Shown here piece by piece: positions 36,069-45,369 of a stretch of 64,000 nt of DNA. This DNA is from UBA1941 sp046329555 (GTDB taxonomy: Bacteria; Bacteroidota; Bacteroidia; Chitinophagales; LD1): assembly GCA_046329555.1 (NCBI GenBank), contig JAXLUK010000001.1:682001-746000 (forward strand), written 5' to 3'. How positions within the stretch are numbered: the stretch's first letter is position 1; the number at the start of each line of letters is the position of its first letter. The notes beneath the pieces were generated by a model. It had not been told where the DNA came from, made no database searches, and saw only the letters and a list, made by a program, of their open reading frames with translations. Made by a program: the position numbers and the translations under genes.

Positions 36069-37004
36069 TTATACTTTTTCAATCACCACCACAGCACTAT
36101 TCTTTTTGTATTGATTGACCACCGCTACACGCTCAAAAGCGCGCGGCGCAAGTGCTAAGGCCTGTGGTGCATGGCCATAACGCAACAGTGCTGCAGCCAG
36201 CCACCAGCCAAAAGAACTGGCCGTCATGTATTCGCCGCACAACTGCTTAAATGCATAACTACCGGGAATATCTAATTGGCTTCCATTCAAAACAAAACTA
36301 TCATCTGGCACCAATTCCCGAACATAATCTGCCGTTGCGCGCATCCCGAAATCAAAGGCCGTGATTTTTGCAAAACTCTTTGCCGTTGGCTGCAATGACA
36401 ATACAAAATACGCCGCGCCTTCACCGGCTACCGCACCGTGGCGAAAGGCACCCAGTCGCTCTAAAATAGCATAGCTGTATGCCGTCACTTCGTCATACGC
36501 TCCAACCAATATCTGGTGCATGGCCGCATTTTCTTCCATCAGTAAAATGCTATCCAACACCGCGCCTTCAAACGAAACACCCTTTTGCGAAAACGTAAAA
36601 TTGTGCGCATGACATCCCGTTAAAACCGAAATATTAGAACTTACCGTATTGTGCGTACTTTGAATAAAAGCAGTAGGACTCACAGTTCCTTCTTCTGCAT
36701 CAATAACACTCTTCAAAAATTTGCCGGAATCGTCCAGCAAACCCAAACCTGTGCCGGTAGCAATAGCATCAGGGCGCTCCATACCTGCATCGCGCAACGC
36801 CATCAATCCGGCCGCGGTACCAAATTTTAGTAACCGGCCCATCCGGCGCAAATTCTTCGCTTCAAAAAATGCTGAATAATCGGGCTCCGTGCACAATAGT
36901 TTTCCCGACTCCGGCTGCGGCAATCCGGCAATCCACTCAGTCCCTTCTTGTATCCGCGCTGCGCTGATACAACCCATACCATTAATATAGACGGGCTTCA
37001 TCAT
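36069..37004 (-). CDS. Chain-length-factor-like ketosynthase homologue
   Basis: About 311 residues of beta-ketoacyl synthase fold, beginning MMKPVYINGMGCISAARIQE. The usual active-site Cys is missing: where TACSSS is expected the protein has FTFSQKGVSFEGA, with Gln at the position often seen in chain-length factors. It is shorter than a full ketosynthase, mainly at the C-terminus. Its start overlaps the stop of the active ketosynthase by four bases (ATGA), so the two are made together and probably form a heterodimer that sets chain length. Confidence 0.82.
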   Translation of the reverse strand: MMKPVYINGMGCISAARIQEGTEWIAGLPQPESGKLLCTEPDYSAFFEAKNLRRMGRLLKFGTAAGLMALRDAGMERPDAIATGTGLGLLDDSGKFLKSVIDAEEGTVSPTAFIQSTHNTVSSNISVLTGCHAHNFTFSQKGVSFEGAVLDSILLMEENAAMHQILVGAYDEVTAYSYAILERLGAFRHGAVAGEGAAYFVLSLQPTAKSFAKITAFDFGMRATADYVRELVPDDSFVLNGSQLDIPGSYAFKQLCGEYMTASSFGWWLAAALLRYGHAPQALALAPRAFERVAVVNQYKKNSAVVVIEKV

Positions 37005-38188
37005 GCGGCTGAAAAAATAATGCTGGAACAATTTCCGCCAAAACCAAAGCTGTTGCTTAATACATGCTTCACCGGCATAAATTCAACTTGTTGTTGCGGT
37101 GAAAAATTCAACTCCTTCATCTGCGTTTCAAATCGCAAATTCGGAAACACCACGCCTTCTTCAATCGCCAAAAGACTATACGCCGCCTCAATAGCACCGC
37201 TGGCGGCCAGGGTATGACCGGTATAGGGCTTGGTAGAACTCAACCGCGGCAGCCGATCACCAAACAACCGCATCACCGCAGTACCTTCCGATACATCGTT
37301 GTTGCCTGTTCCGGTGCCATGTAAGTTGATGTAATCTATCGCCTCAGGCTGCAACTGCGCCATTTGTAAGGCACCTTGCATCGCCATAAAATTCCCCTTT
37401 CCTTCCGGCGAACTCGCCGTTTGGTGAAAGGCATCATTCGTATTCGCGTAGCCCGAAATCTTCGTAACCGGTGCCTGCGCCATCAACGCCGCCACCGCTT
37501 CCGATACCAGCACTACGTACCCCGCGCCTTCACCCAAATTCAAGCCGCGGCGGTTGTCATCGTAAGGCTGACAAAACTGATCATCTAAAATCATCAGCGA
37601 TTTAAATCCGTTCAGCGTAAAGCGGCACAGCGAATCGGCACCGCCGCACACCGCCACATCAATACGTCCGGAACGAATCAAACGCGCACCGGTCATGATT
37701 GCATTGACCGATGACGAACACGCCGTGCTGATGGTATTTACATAGTGATTGATTTGAAGTTGTTCCGCTATTATTTCCGTAGCCGCACCGCAATCGTGAT
37801 GCACCACTTCATGAAGATGCCCTTTTGAAAAATCCGTCAAAAACTCCTGAAAAAAATGCTCGGTGCGATCCATGCCACCTACCGTGTTGGCTGATATAAA
37901 TGCGCAGCGATAACGGGAAATATCCAGACCGCTTTGTTGCACTGCTTCCTGCGCTGCAATGCTGCTCAGCAAAGCCGTCCGCGGAAGCCGCTCATCTAAA
38001 CCCGCCATTTGCGCTAATTCGCTATTGGTAAATTTCACTTCAGCAACGGGCAAAGTATGTTGATGTTGGGTGGGCAGAATAGCAAACTTCCCTACACCCG
38101 TTTTTCCGGCCAGCAATTGCTGTCGGTTTTCCGTCATGTTGCGGCCAATGGCAGAAATCACGCCCTTTCCGGCAATATAAACGGTCAC
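37001..38188 (-). CDS. Beta-ketoacyl-ACP synthase (KAS II / aryl polyene-type)
   Basis: A 395-residue complete condensing enzyme. The nucleophile C157 lies in ISTACSSSVNAIM, followed by the catalytic His residues in LHGTGTGNNDVSEG and STKPYTGHTLAASGA and the C-terminal glycine loop SNSFGFGGN. It extends acyl chains on acyl carrier protein by decarboxylative condensation with malonyl-ACP. It stands between the ACP gene (5 bases upstream) and a Cys-less partner (overlapping), a minimal set like that in aryl polyene and flexirubin pigment clusters. The accessory reductases, dehydratases and aromatic starter genes are not in this window. Confidence 0.93.
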   Translation of the reverse strand: MTVYIAGKGVISAIGRNMTENRQQLLAGKTGVGKFAILPTQHQHTLPVAEVKFTNSELAQMAGLDERLPRTALLSSIAAQEAVQQSGLDISRYRCAFISANTVGGMDRTEHFFQEFLTDFSKGHLHEVVHHDCGAATEIIAEQLQINHYVNTISTACSSSVNAIMTGARLIRSGRIDVAVCGGADSLCRFTLNGFKSLMILDDQFCQPYDDNRRGLNLGEGAGYVVLVSEAVAALMAQAPVTKISGYANTNDAFHQTASSPEGKGNFMAMQGALQMAQLQPEAIDYINLHGTGTGNNDVSEGTAVMRLFGDRLPRLSSTKPYTGHTLAASGAIEAAYSLLAIEEGVVFPNLRFETQMKELNFSPQQQVEFMPVKHVLSNSFGFGGNCSSIIFSAA

Positions 38189-38193
38189 GGTAA

Positions 38194-38448
38194 TTACTTC
38201 TTATTGGCCGTAATAAATTCCGCCATCGAGCGAACGGTTTTGAATACCTGCGGACCATCAGCCGGATTGGCCAGTTTGATGCCATATTTCTGTTGTAACA
38301 GAACAATCAGTTCCAGCGCATCAATTGAATCCAGCGCCAACCCTTCTACAAACAGCGGCTGGTCGTCGCCAATGTCTTCAGGCTTGATGTGTTGCAAATT
38401 CAGTTGCTCCACAATTTGCTGTTTTAGGGTTTTCATCAATTCTTCCAT
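38194..38448 (-). CDS. Acyl carrier protein
   Basis: An 84-residue acyl carrier protein; start at 38448 (MEELMKTLKQQIVEQLNLQH) with MKTLKQ at 38436 as alternative. The phosphopantetheine site is S41 in EGLALDSIDALELIVLLQQK. It opens the minus-strand operon ACP-ketosynthase-chain-length factor, so it is probably a dedicated carrier for that pathway rather than the housekeeping AcpP. Confidence 0.92.
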   Translation of the reverse strand: MEELMKTLKQQIVEQLNLQHIKPEDIGDDQPLFVEGLALDSIDALELIVLLQQKYGIKLANPADGPQVFKTVRSMAEFITANKK

Positions 38449-38866
38449 GAAGGCAATTTTAGTGTTTTTTTGTGTACCGCAACATTTGTACAAAATGATC
38501 ATGGCGGCTGCTTCGCTACGCTACGCACCGTGCTTTACGCTTGTAGTCCTCGCGCCGCCCACCCCGCCAACCACTTCGTAAGTCTTAAAGACTTCGTAAG
38601 TCCCCCTTTATAATGAAGACCACGGGCGGCGCTGCGGGCTACCGCTTCAATCACTGCCGCACCTGCTACACTTCAAGTGGTGCTTCCGGAATCCGAGGCC
38701 ATTATCGGCTACCAGTATCGCCGAAAAATTATTACTCAAACCATATAAATGATGTGGAAAATATGGTTTCTAACGAAGCGTTATCTCATTAACAGCGTTG
38801 GTGCTGCCAGTAACAGCAACAGGCTATCATAATGTTTACAGCAACATGCCGTTGACTGAATATCTA
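38449..38866. repeat. Intergenic region with dispersed-repeat-like sequence
   Basis: No gene. At 38573-38605 a 12-bp unit (ACTTCGTAAGTC) is repeated directly around TTAAAG, with an inner palindrome AAGTCTTAAAGACTT. The part at 38620-38690 is GC-rich, and its wording (GCTTCAATCACTGCCGC) partly recurs near 6030-6050 on the minus strand, so it may belong to a dispersed intergenic family. A perfect 9-bp inverted repeat AAACCATAT/ATATGGTTT lies at 38738-38769. Confidence 0.4.
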
Positions 38867-38897
38867 TTGAAAATCAACAGATGATTTGCTATATTAG
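38867..38897 (+). promoter_or_regulatory. Promoter of the second collagen-like gene
   Basis: TTG at 38867-38869, a 20-bp spacer and TATATTAG at 38890-38897 (seven of eight positions of TAnnTTTG). The predicted transcript begins about 13 bases before the ATG at 38914. Confidence 0.5.
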
Positions 38898-38913
38898 GAA
38901 CCAATCCTCTTTT

Positions 38914-40779
38914 ATGAAACACTTGCCACTATTCGCCATGATGTTATGGGCTATTTACGGCCATACACAAAGTAATGTAGGCATCGGTACGCTTACGCCT
39001 GATGCCTCTTCCATTCTGGAACTAAAATCGAACACACAAGGTTTGTTGGTGCCGCGAACTACCAAGGGTGCCATCAGCGCACCCGCCAACGGACTGGTTA
39101 TTTTCGATACCGATTCACAGTGTTTAGTGGTGTATCGCAGCAGCATCGCGCAATGGATTAATTTATGTAGGGTTACAGGCGGAGCAATCGGTGTTACCGG
39201 CAATACGGGTGCCACCGGAGCAACTGGCATTGCTGGCGCAACCGGCGCAACGGGTGCCGCTGGTGCAACGGGCGCAACGGGAAATGCAGGAGCTACCGGA
39301 GCAACGGGAAGTACTGGGGCAACTGGCAACGCCGGTGCTACTGGTGCTGCAGGAGCTACAGGCGCTACTGGAAGCACTGGAGTAAACGGAGCTACGGGTA
39401 CCACCGGGAACACCGGAGCTACAGGTGCCGCCGGCGCAAATGGAAATACGGGTGCAACCGGCAGCACAGGCGCTACTGGAGCTACTGGAAGTAATGGTGC
39501 TACGGGTAATACGGGTGCTTCAGGAAGTACCGGAGCAACGGGTGCTTCAGGTAATACTGGAGCAACGGGGGCCGCCGGCGCCACAGGAAGCACAGGAAGC
39601 ACAGGAGCAACCGGGGCAACGGGCTTTGGTGTTACCGGTCCAACTGGACCTGCTGGTTCAGCCAGCGCAACAGGAGCAACAGGAAATACAGGTCCTACCG
39701 GTGCTACAGGCGCAACTGGTTCCGCAGGAGCTACGGGCGCTACAGGAAGCACTGGTGCTAATGGTAATACCGGTGCAACTGGTGCAACAGGTACGGCTGG
39801 CGCAACCGGTGCTACAGGCGCAACTGGTTCCGCAGGAGCCACGGGCGCTATAGGAAGCACTGGTGCTAATGGTAATACCGGTGCAACAGGAGCAACAGGT
39901 ACGGCTGGCGCTACCGGTGCTACAGGCGCAACTGGTTCCGCAGGAGCCACGGGCGCTACAGGAAGCACTGGTGCTAATGGTAATACCGGTGCAACAGGAG
40001 CAACAGGTACGGCTGGTGCTACCGGAGCAACGGGCGCAACTGGTGTGGGTACAACCGGTGCCACTGGAGCAACCGGCCCAACAGGATCGGGATCGTTTTG
40101 CGCAGGAGCAGCCGTTAACTTCGTAACAAAATTCACCAGCACCAGCGCGATTTGTAATTCGATTATATTCGACGATGGCACCAATGTAGGAGTTGGTACT
40201 ACTACGCCCTCACAAAAACTGGACGTTGCCGGTAACCTGAAATTCAGTCAGGCCCTAATGCCAAACAACTTGCCGGGAACTGCTGGCCAAATTTTGATTT
40301 CGCAAGGACCTAACACCGCGCCAATTTGGAAGTCACCATCGGCGGTAGTAAAAGTAGCCACTGCCTCATCAACAAGAACGCTAATTAGCTCATCCATTCC
40401 CACCTATACTGATATTACTGGTCTCAGCACTACAGTAACCCTCTCCACCTCAGCAACAGTTATTATTATGTCAACCGGTGGATTAGAAACCACATCAAGC
40501 AGCAGCGGCGGATCAGGTTGTATTGTAAGGGTATTACGCGATGCTACGGCTGTGCCCAATGCAGTTAATACACGTGATGTAAACGATGCAGGCGGTTTCA
40601 CCGGTACCATTAGCGGATGGTCAATTGTAGCTACCGAAACACTGCCCGCCGGAACATATACTTACAAAGTACAAGCAGCCAAGTACGCTTTCGACAATTT
40701 CTACGCGGGCGGCAACACCACCTCACCCGCAGCCTACCGAAACGAAGGCTCGCTGGTTATTCAGGTATTTGAGAATTAA
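38914..40779 (+). CDS. Exported collagen-like repeat protein
   Basis: A 621-residue relative of the protein at 12256. The start at 38914 gives the signal peptide MKHLPLFAMMLWAIYGHTQS. The shared N-terminal domain follows (NVGIGTLTPDASSILELKSN, then GLLVPRTTKG, then ANGLVIFDTDSQCLVVYRSS). Then come about 290 residues of G-X-T collagen triplets (GAT/GST/GNT) with one break (GFGVTGPTGPAGSAS). After it, the segment GSFCAGAAVNFVTKFTSTSA with NSIIFDDGTNVGVGTTTPSQ is nearly the same as in the protein at 54300. The C-terminal 130 residues form a separate beta-rich domain. A strong terminator follows, insulating it from the CRISPR locus. Confidence 0.87.
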   Translation: MKHLPLFAMMLWAIYGHTQSNVGIGTLTPDASSILELKSNTQGLLVPRTTKGAISAPANGLVIFDTDSQCLVVYRSSIAQWINLCRVTGGAIGVTGNTGATGATGIAGATGATGAAGATGATGNAGATGATGSTGATGNAGATGAAGATGATGSTGVNGATGTTGNTGATGAAGANGNTGATGSTGATGATGSNGATGNTGASGSTGATGASGNTGATGAAGATGSTGSTGATGATGFGVTGPTGPAGSASATGATGNTGPTGATGATGSAGATGATGSTGANGNTGATGATGTAGATGATGATGSAGATGAIGSTGANGNTGATGATGTAGATGATGATGSAGATGATGSTGANGNTGATGATGTAGATGATGATGVGTTGATGATGPTGSGSFCAGAAVNFVTKFTSTSAICNSIIFDDGTNVGVGTTTPSQKLDVAGNLKFSQALMPNNLPGTAGQILISQGPNTAPIWKSPSAVVKVATASSTRTLISSSIPTYTDITGLSTTVTLSTSATVIIMSTGGLETTSSSSGGSGCIVRVLRDATAVPNAVNTRDVNDAGGFTGTISGWSIVATETLPAGTYTYKVQAAKYAFDNFYAGGNTTSPAAYRNEGSLVIQVFEN

Positions 40780-40798
40780 GAAAGAGCAAAAAAAAAAT

Positions 40799-40841
40799 CG
40801 CCCTCTCGTTAATTAAATTAACAAGAGGGCGTTTTTTTTTT
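40799..40841 (+). terminator. Intrinsic terminator after the collagen-like gene
   Basis: Perfect 8-bp stem CGCCCTCT/AGAGGGCG with a 17-nt loop followed by ten T residues. An A-run on the other side means it can also stop minus-strand transcripts coming from the tracrRNA direction. Confidence 0.92.
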
Positions 40842-40965
40842 CGTTAACCTTTTCCTTCAAAAATTCAATCGTATTTCTACGATAAATTACCGTAGAAATA
40901 CTAGAAATGCGGAAATTGCAATTTCTTGCTATTTTCTTTGCGCCTCACTTATTAAATTTGAGAAA

Positions 40966-41042
40966 TAAAAAAAGGCGAGTTTCCCCGCCTTAAAAGTTTT
41001 CACTACGGAATAATCCTTATTGTGAATTGGAATCAGATTGTA
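40966..41042 (-). ncRNA. tracrRNA of the type II-C CRISPR system
   Basis: On the minus strand the predicted RNA begins CTTACAATCTGATTCCAATT and continues CACAAT. This anti-repeat pairs with the first 22-24 nt of the CRISPR repeat read on the minus strand: a 12-bp lower stem with one G-U pair, two U-U mismatches, then a 9-10-bp upper stem. It is followed by AAGGATTATTCCG, the small nexus-type hairpin seen in other type II-C tracrRNAs. It ends in the terminator AAGGCGGGGAAACTCGCCTT with a T-run. Length is about 77 nt. It sits head to head with cas9, 45 bp from its ATG. The direction fixes the array as minus-strand transcribed. Confidence 0.88.
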
Positions 41043-41045
41043 AGT

Positions 41046-41075
41046 CAAAGATAAAACATTTTTTAAAAATCAAAA
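41046..41075 (-). promoter_or_regulatory. tracrRNA promoter
   Basis: On the minus strand TTTTG (41075-41071), a 17-bp spacer and TATCTTTG (41053-41046), an exact TAnnTTTG box, place the start a few bases before the anti-repeat. The same TATCTTTG octamer is found inside every CRISPR repeat. Confidence 0.72.
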
Positions 41076-41086
41076 TAAATTCTTCA

Positions 41087-44000
41087 ATGAAAAAAATTCT
41101 TGGCCTAGACTTAGGAGTTGCTAGTATCGGATACTGCTTCTTGTTGGCAGATAATATGGGTAAGCCTAAAAAGGTTTTAAAAATGGGAGTGCGTATAGTG
41201 CCCTTAACACCAGATGAAAAATCGGAGTTTGAATCAGGAAATACTATAACAAAAAATGCAAAGAGGACACAGCGCCGAACCATGCGTAAGGGATTCGACC
41301 GCTACCAATTGCGCAGAGAAGCACTTGAGAGGGCTCTTAAAGAAAAGAATATGATGCCTGAGTCCTTAGCATGTAATGATAGCTTATCCCTATACAAACT
41401 TCGGGCAGAAGCCGTGCAAAAACAAATTACACTGCAGGAAATTGGCCGTATTTTGTGGCTACTAAACCAAAAACGAGGCTATAAGAGCCTACGCGGCACA
41501 GATGTCGCATCTGACGGCAAGCTAACAGAATACGAAACAAAAATAAATGAACGCGCGGCCATTTTAGCCGCTGACGGAATAACCATTGGTCAATACTTCT
41601 ACAACCAACTCAAAGACAATCGATATGCTCGCCTAAAAGAACAGATCTTTCCGAGGGTGTGCTATATTCACGAGTTTAATGCTATCCTATCGCAGCAAAA
41701 ACAATATTATCCTGATGTTATCACTGAGGATTGGATTGAAAAAGTAAGAGAGGAAATAGTTTACTACCAGCGTCCGCTTAAATCACAAAAACACCTAGTT
41801 AAAATATGTCCGTTTGAAGGATATGAACTTAAAACATCAGAGGGGAAAAAGATACTTATTGGCCCAAAGGTAGCTCCACGTAGCTCCCCCCTATTCCAAC
41901 TTTGCAGATTATGGGAGAGCATCAATGCTATAAGCATTGAGGATAAATACGGACAAAAACGATTCATCAGTAAAGAGGAAAAAGAACAAATATTTGATTG
42001 GCTAAATCGCGGTAATCATTTGAAGCAAACCGACCTAATGAAAATATTAGGCCTAAAAAAAGGTCAGTTCGTTTTTGACGAGCTGATACGAAAAAAGGGA
42101 TTAAATGCAAATATAACAGTTGCTAAAATCAAGCAGGTAATAGGCGACAATCCCGCTTACCAAGAATGGCTAAGGTTTTCCTTGACAACCGAAACATTCC
42201 TCCAGAATAAAGAAACTGGTGAGATAGGCACGAAAATTTCGTCTAACTATGAGAAGGAACCCCTTTACAAGCTATGGCATCTCCTATATTCTATAGGTGA
42301 CGCAGATATCCTTATGGACAATTTAGTAAACAAACTAAATTTTGATAGAGTGACTGCTCAAAGATTGATCAAGATTGATTTTAAATCAGAAGGATACTCC
42401 AATAAGAGCGCAAAAAACATTTCAAAAATACTACCCTTCCTAATGGAGGGAAGGGTTTACTCAATGGCTATGTCAGCAATTGGACAAAACCACAGTGACA
42501 GCAAAACACTACTTGAAGCTGAAGCTCAACCAATCCTTGATAAGTTAGAGATCATTAAACGTAACAGCCTTAGACAGCCTGTTGTAGAAAAAATTCTGAA
42601 TCAATTAGTGCACGTCGTTAATGGTATTTTAGACCATCCTGACCTTGGACATCCTGATGAAATAAAAATTGAGCTTGCACGTGATTTACGTCAAAGTAAG
42701 GAGGAACGAAACAATACTTATTCCAGAAACAATCTGCGCGATAGAGAGGCTAAACAAATTGCCAAGAAACTTGAGGAACACGGGATAAAAGCTAGTAAAA
42801 GAAATATAGAACGTTACAGACTATGGGAGGAGTTTGAACAGCAATCAGCCTACGGTCCGTTCAACCCAGCAAAACCAATTGGCCTCCACGACGTATTTTC
42901 ATCGAACTATGATGTTGATCATATCATTCCAAAAACAAAATTGTTCGACGATTCCTTTGCCAATAAAGTGTTGGTGAACAGAAAGCAAAATAGCGATAAA
43001 AAAGATATGACGGCTTATGAGTACATGTCTAGTTTGAAGGAAGACCAACTAGACGCGTATGTTTCAAAAGTTAATGAGCTCTTTTCTAATGGACGGATTT
43101 CAAAAGCTAAACGCGATAGGTTGCTAATGAAATCGGAAGACATTCCCGATGACTTTATAAATCGCCAAATCAATGAAACTAGGTATATAACCAAAGAGGC
43201 AAAAAAAATGCTAGCCTCCCTACTACCAAGAAAAGAGCATAATATACTTGTAACCACAGGTAGTGTAACCGCCTATCTCAGAGAAAAATGGGGATGGAAC
43301 AACCTTTTGGTAGATCTCAACTTCGACAAATACCCCGAGGAAGTTCGCCGGATAGAACAATTACCTAGTGGCCAACGCGTAAAAAAAATTGATAATTGGT
43401 CAAAACGCGATGACCACCGCCATCATGCTATTGACGCGTTAGTAATAGCAGCAACAGACAGGTCTTTGATTCAACGAATGAATACATTGAATCAAAATGG
43501 CAGTTTGAAAGAAAATAGCAGCCTAGAGAATCAAGTTATCGCAAATCAACCGTTCTCGACCGATATAGTAAAAGAAGCAGTTGCCGATATTCTAGTTTCA
43601 GTGAAAGCAGGGAAGAAAGTGAGCGCACTTAGCTTTAATCCCGCAGGTGGGAAAAAGGTATTAGTACCTCGAGGTGCATTATGCGAAGAAACAGTATATG
43701 GTAAAATCAGTCTCGATGGCGAGCAGGAGTATGTAGTAAAATACCCTGTGGATATAAACCTAAAACCGCAAGATTTGGAATTTATCATAGACCCAGTTGT
43801 TAAAAAGATTTTGGAGGCTCGATTGGCATTATTTCAAGGTGACCCCAAAAAAGCGTTCCGCAATCTTCAGGAGGATCCAATATATTTCAATGAGGAAAAA
43901 CGGATTCCGATTAAGAGCGTACGCATGCGTACAAATCTCAACTTCGCTGAGCCGGTAAAATTCGATGAAAACGATAATCCGATTGGATATGCTAAGCCCG

Positions 44001-44425
44001 GGAATAACCATCACGTTGCAATTTACGAAAATGAAAAAGGTAAGAGAATAGAGCGGGTTGTAACATTTTGGGAGGCTGTTCAGCGTAAAAAGGCCGGTTT
44101 ATCAGTAATTGATAAACATCCGGAACCAGGCTGGAAATTTGTTACCAGTCTTCAGCAAAACGAAATGTTCATATTTAATATGGATGAAGGCGAGATTAAA
44201 CAGGCCATAGAGGACCATAACTATAGATTACTTAGCAAAAATCTGTTCAGGGTTCGTAAGATTACCAAAGGAAACTATTGGTTTAATCATCATCTCGAGA
44301 CTGAACCAAGGGAAAGTATGGCTGATAAGATTGCTGGTCGATGTAAGTTTGCAAGCGCAGGCTCATTTCAAGGCATTAAAGTTAGAATTAATCACTTGGG
44401 GGAAATTACAAAAATTGGTGAATGA
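41087..44425 (+). CDS. cas9: CRISPR-associated endonuclease Cas9, type II-C
   Basis: RNA-guided DNA endonuclease of 1112 residues. RuvC-I is KKILGLDLGVASIGY with D8. The arginine-rich bridge helix is RTQRRTMRKGFDRYQLRREA (about residues 63-82). RuvC-II is EIKIELARDLRQSKEERN with E529. The HNH domain is YDVDHIIPKTKLFDDSFANK with D611/H612 and an Asn at 631-635. RuvC-III is DDHRHHAIDALVIAATDRS with H780 and D783. All catalytic residues are present. The start at 41087 was chosen because the glycine-rich RuvC-I strand begins right there; an upstream ATG at 41027 lies inside the tracrRNA locus. Size and the cas9-cas1-cas2 order without csn2 or cas4 indicate subtype II-C. It overlaps cas1 by four bases. 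The locus is more A/T-rich than the flanking genes. Confidence 0.98.
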   Translation: MKKILGLDLGVASIGYCFLLADNMGKPKKVLKMGVRIVPLTPDEKSEFESGNTITKNAKRTQRRTMRKGFDRYQLRREALERALKEKNMMPESLACNDSLSLYKLRAEAVQKQITLQEIGRILWLLNQKRGYKSLRGTDVASDGKLTEYETKINERAAILAADGITIGQYFYNQLKDNRYARLKEQIFPRVCYIHEFNAILSQQKQYYPDVITEDWIEKVREEIVYYQRPLKSQKHLVKICPFEGYELKTSEGKKILIGPKVAPRSSPLFQLCRLWESINAISIEDKYGQKRFISKEEKEQIFDWLNRGNHLKQTDLMKILGLKKGQFVFDELIRKKGLNANITVAKIKQVIGDNPAYQEWLRFSLTTETFLQNKETGEIGTKISSNYEKEPLYKLWHLLYSIGDADILMDNLVNKLNFDRVTAQRLIKIDFKSEGYSNKSAKNISKILPFLMEGRVYSMAMSAIGQNHSDSKTLLEAEAQPILDKLEIIKRNSLRQPVVEKILNQLVHVVNGILDHPDLGHPDEIKIELARDLRQSKEERNNTYSRNNLRDREAKQIAKKLEEHGIKASKRNIERYRLWEEFEQQSAYGPFNPAKPIGLHDVFSSNYDVDHIIPKTKLFDDSFANKVLVNRKQNSDKKDMTAYEYMSSLKEDQLDAYVSKVNELFSNGRISKAKRDRLLMKSEDIPDDFINRQINETRYITKEAKKMLASLLPRKEHNILVTTGSVTAYLREKWGWNNLLVDLNFDKYPEEVRRIEQLPSGQRVKKIDNWSKRDDHRHHAIDALVIAATDRSLIQRMNTLNQNGSLKENSSLENQVIANQPFSTDIVKEAVADILVSVKAGKKVSALSFNPAGGKKVLVPRGALCEETVYGKISLDGEQEYVVKYPVDINLKPQDLEFIIDPVVKKILEARLALFQGDPKKAFRNLQEDPIYFNEEKRIPIKSVRMRTNLNFAEPVKFDENDNPIGYAKPGNNHHVAIYENEKGKRIERVVTFWEAVQRKKAGLSVIDKHPEPGWKFVTSLQQNEMFIFNMDEGEIKQAIEDHNYRLLSKNLFRVRKITKGNYWFNHHLETEPRESMADKIAGRCKFASAGSFQGIKVRINHLGEITKIGE

Positions 44426-45360
44426 TTAAGCGTACCCTATACTTTGGCAATCCAGCGCACCTGTATGTGCGGCGGGAACAGCTATGTATTAGTATTACCA
44501 AGGGTAAAGAAACCGACGATGAATCGCAAGTTATTACCATTCCCATAGAGGATATTGGGGTAGTGATGGTAGATCACCCCATGGTCACCTTCACGCAAAC
44601 TGCAGTGGTGAAGTTGGTGGAAGCTAATGCTGCCTTCCTGATATGCGATGAGCAACATATGCCCACCGGATTGATGCTGCCTCTAGACAAGAACCACACA
44701 TTTACAGAAAAATTAAGAGCGCAGCTCAATGCATCGGAACCTTTAAAAAAGCAATTGTGGGCACAAACAGTAACAGCTAAACTCAAAAATCAAAGTAATT
44801 TACTCATAGCTCTAGGGCAACTGGAGCCTGCTGTTTGGCTGGAACGGTTGGCTAAAACCGTTAAAAGTGGCGATAGCGACAACCATGAAGCACAAGGCGC
44901 AGCTATATACTGGCAATACATTTTCTCACAACTACCTGATGTATTGAATGGCGTAGGAACCTTTAAGCGCGAGCGCCACGGCTCACCACCCAACGCGCTT
45001 TTAAATTACGGTTATGCCATACTCCGTGCTATTGTTGCCCGAAATTTAGTGGGTAGTGGAATGTTGCCGGCTGTAGGTATCTTCCATAAGAATAAATACA
45101 ACGCCTATTGCTTGGCCGACGATGTGATGGAACCCTATCGACCGTATGTTGACCGTTTAGTTTATGAATTGGTACGCACTGGCTTCTCCTCTAACGAGTT
45201 AACCAAGGAAGTAAAAGAAAAGCTGCTCAGAATACCAGATTTGGACGTAACCTGGCAAAAAGAAAAAAGCAAGTTAATGGTGTCTGTACAACGAACCACA
45301 GCAAGCTTAATGCGCTGCTTTGAAGGAGACGACAAGAAGATACTTTACCCGGAATTGTAA
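44422..45360 (+). CDS. cas1: CRISPR adaptation integrase Cas1, type II
   Basis: A 312-residue Cas1 that, with Cas2, inserts new spacers next to the leader. The metal-binding residues are E156 (DNHEAQGAAIYW), H222 (GIFHKNKYNAYCLADD) and E237 (DVMEPYRPYVDRLVYEL). The helical segment ERHGSPPNALLNYGYAILRA is typical of the type II branch. The ATG overlaps the cas9 stop (ATGA). Confidence 0.97.
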   Translation: MIKRTLYFGNPAHLYVRREQLCISITKGKETDDESQVITIPIEDIGVVMVDHPMVTFTQTAVVKLVEANAAFLICDEQHMPTGLMLPLDKNHTFTEKLRAQLNASEPLKKQLWAQTVTAKLKNQSNLLIALGQLEPAVWLERLAKTVKSGDSDNHEAQGAAIYWQYIFSQLPDVLNGVGTFKRERHGSPPNALLNYGYAILRAIVARNLVGSGMLPAVGIFHKNKYNAYCLADDVMEPYRPYVDRLVYELVRTGFSSNELTKEVKEKLLRIPDLDVTWQKEKSKLMVSVQRTTASLMRCFEGDDKKILYPEL

Positions 45361-45369
45361 AAATATACT

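Noticed and set aside
41027..41086. Upstream in-frame ATG extending Cas9 by 20 residues
   Set aside because: It overlaps the tracrRNA anti-repeat and promoter, and RuvC-I normally begins within the first ten residues.
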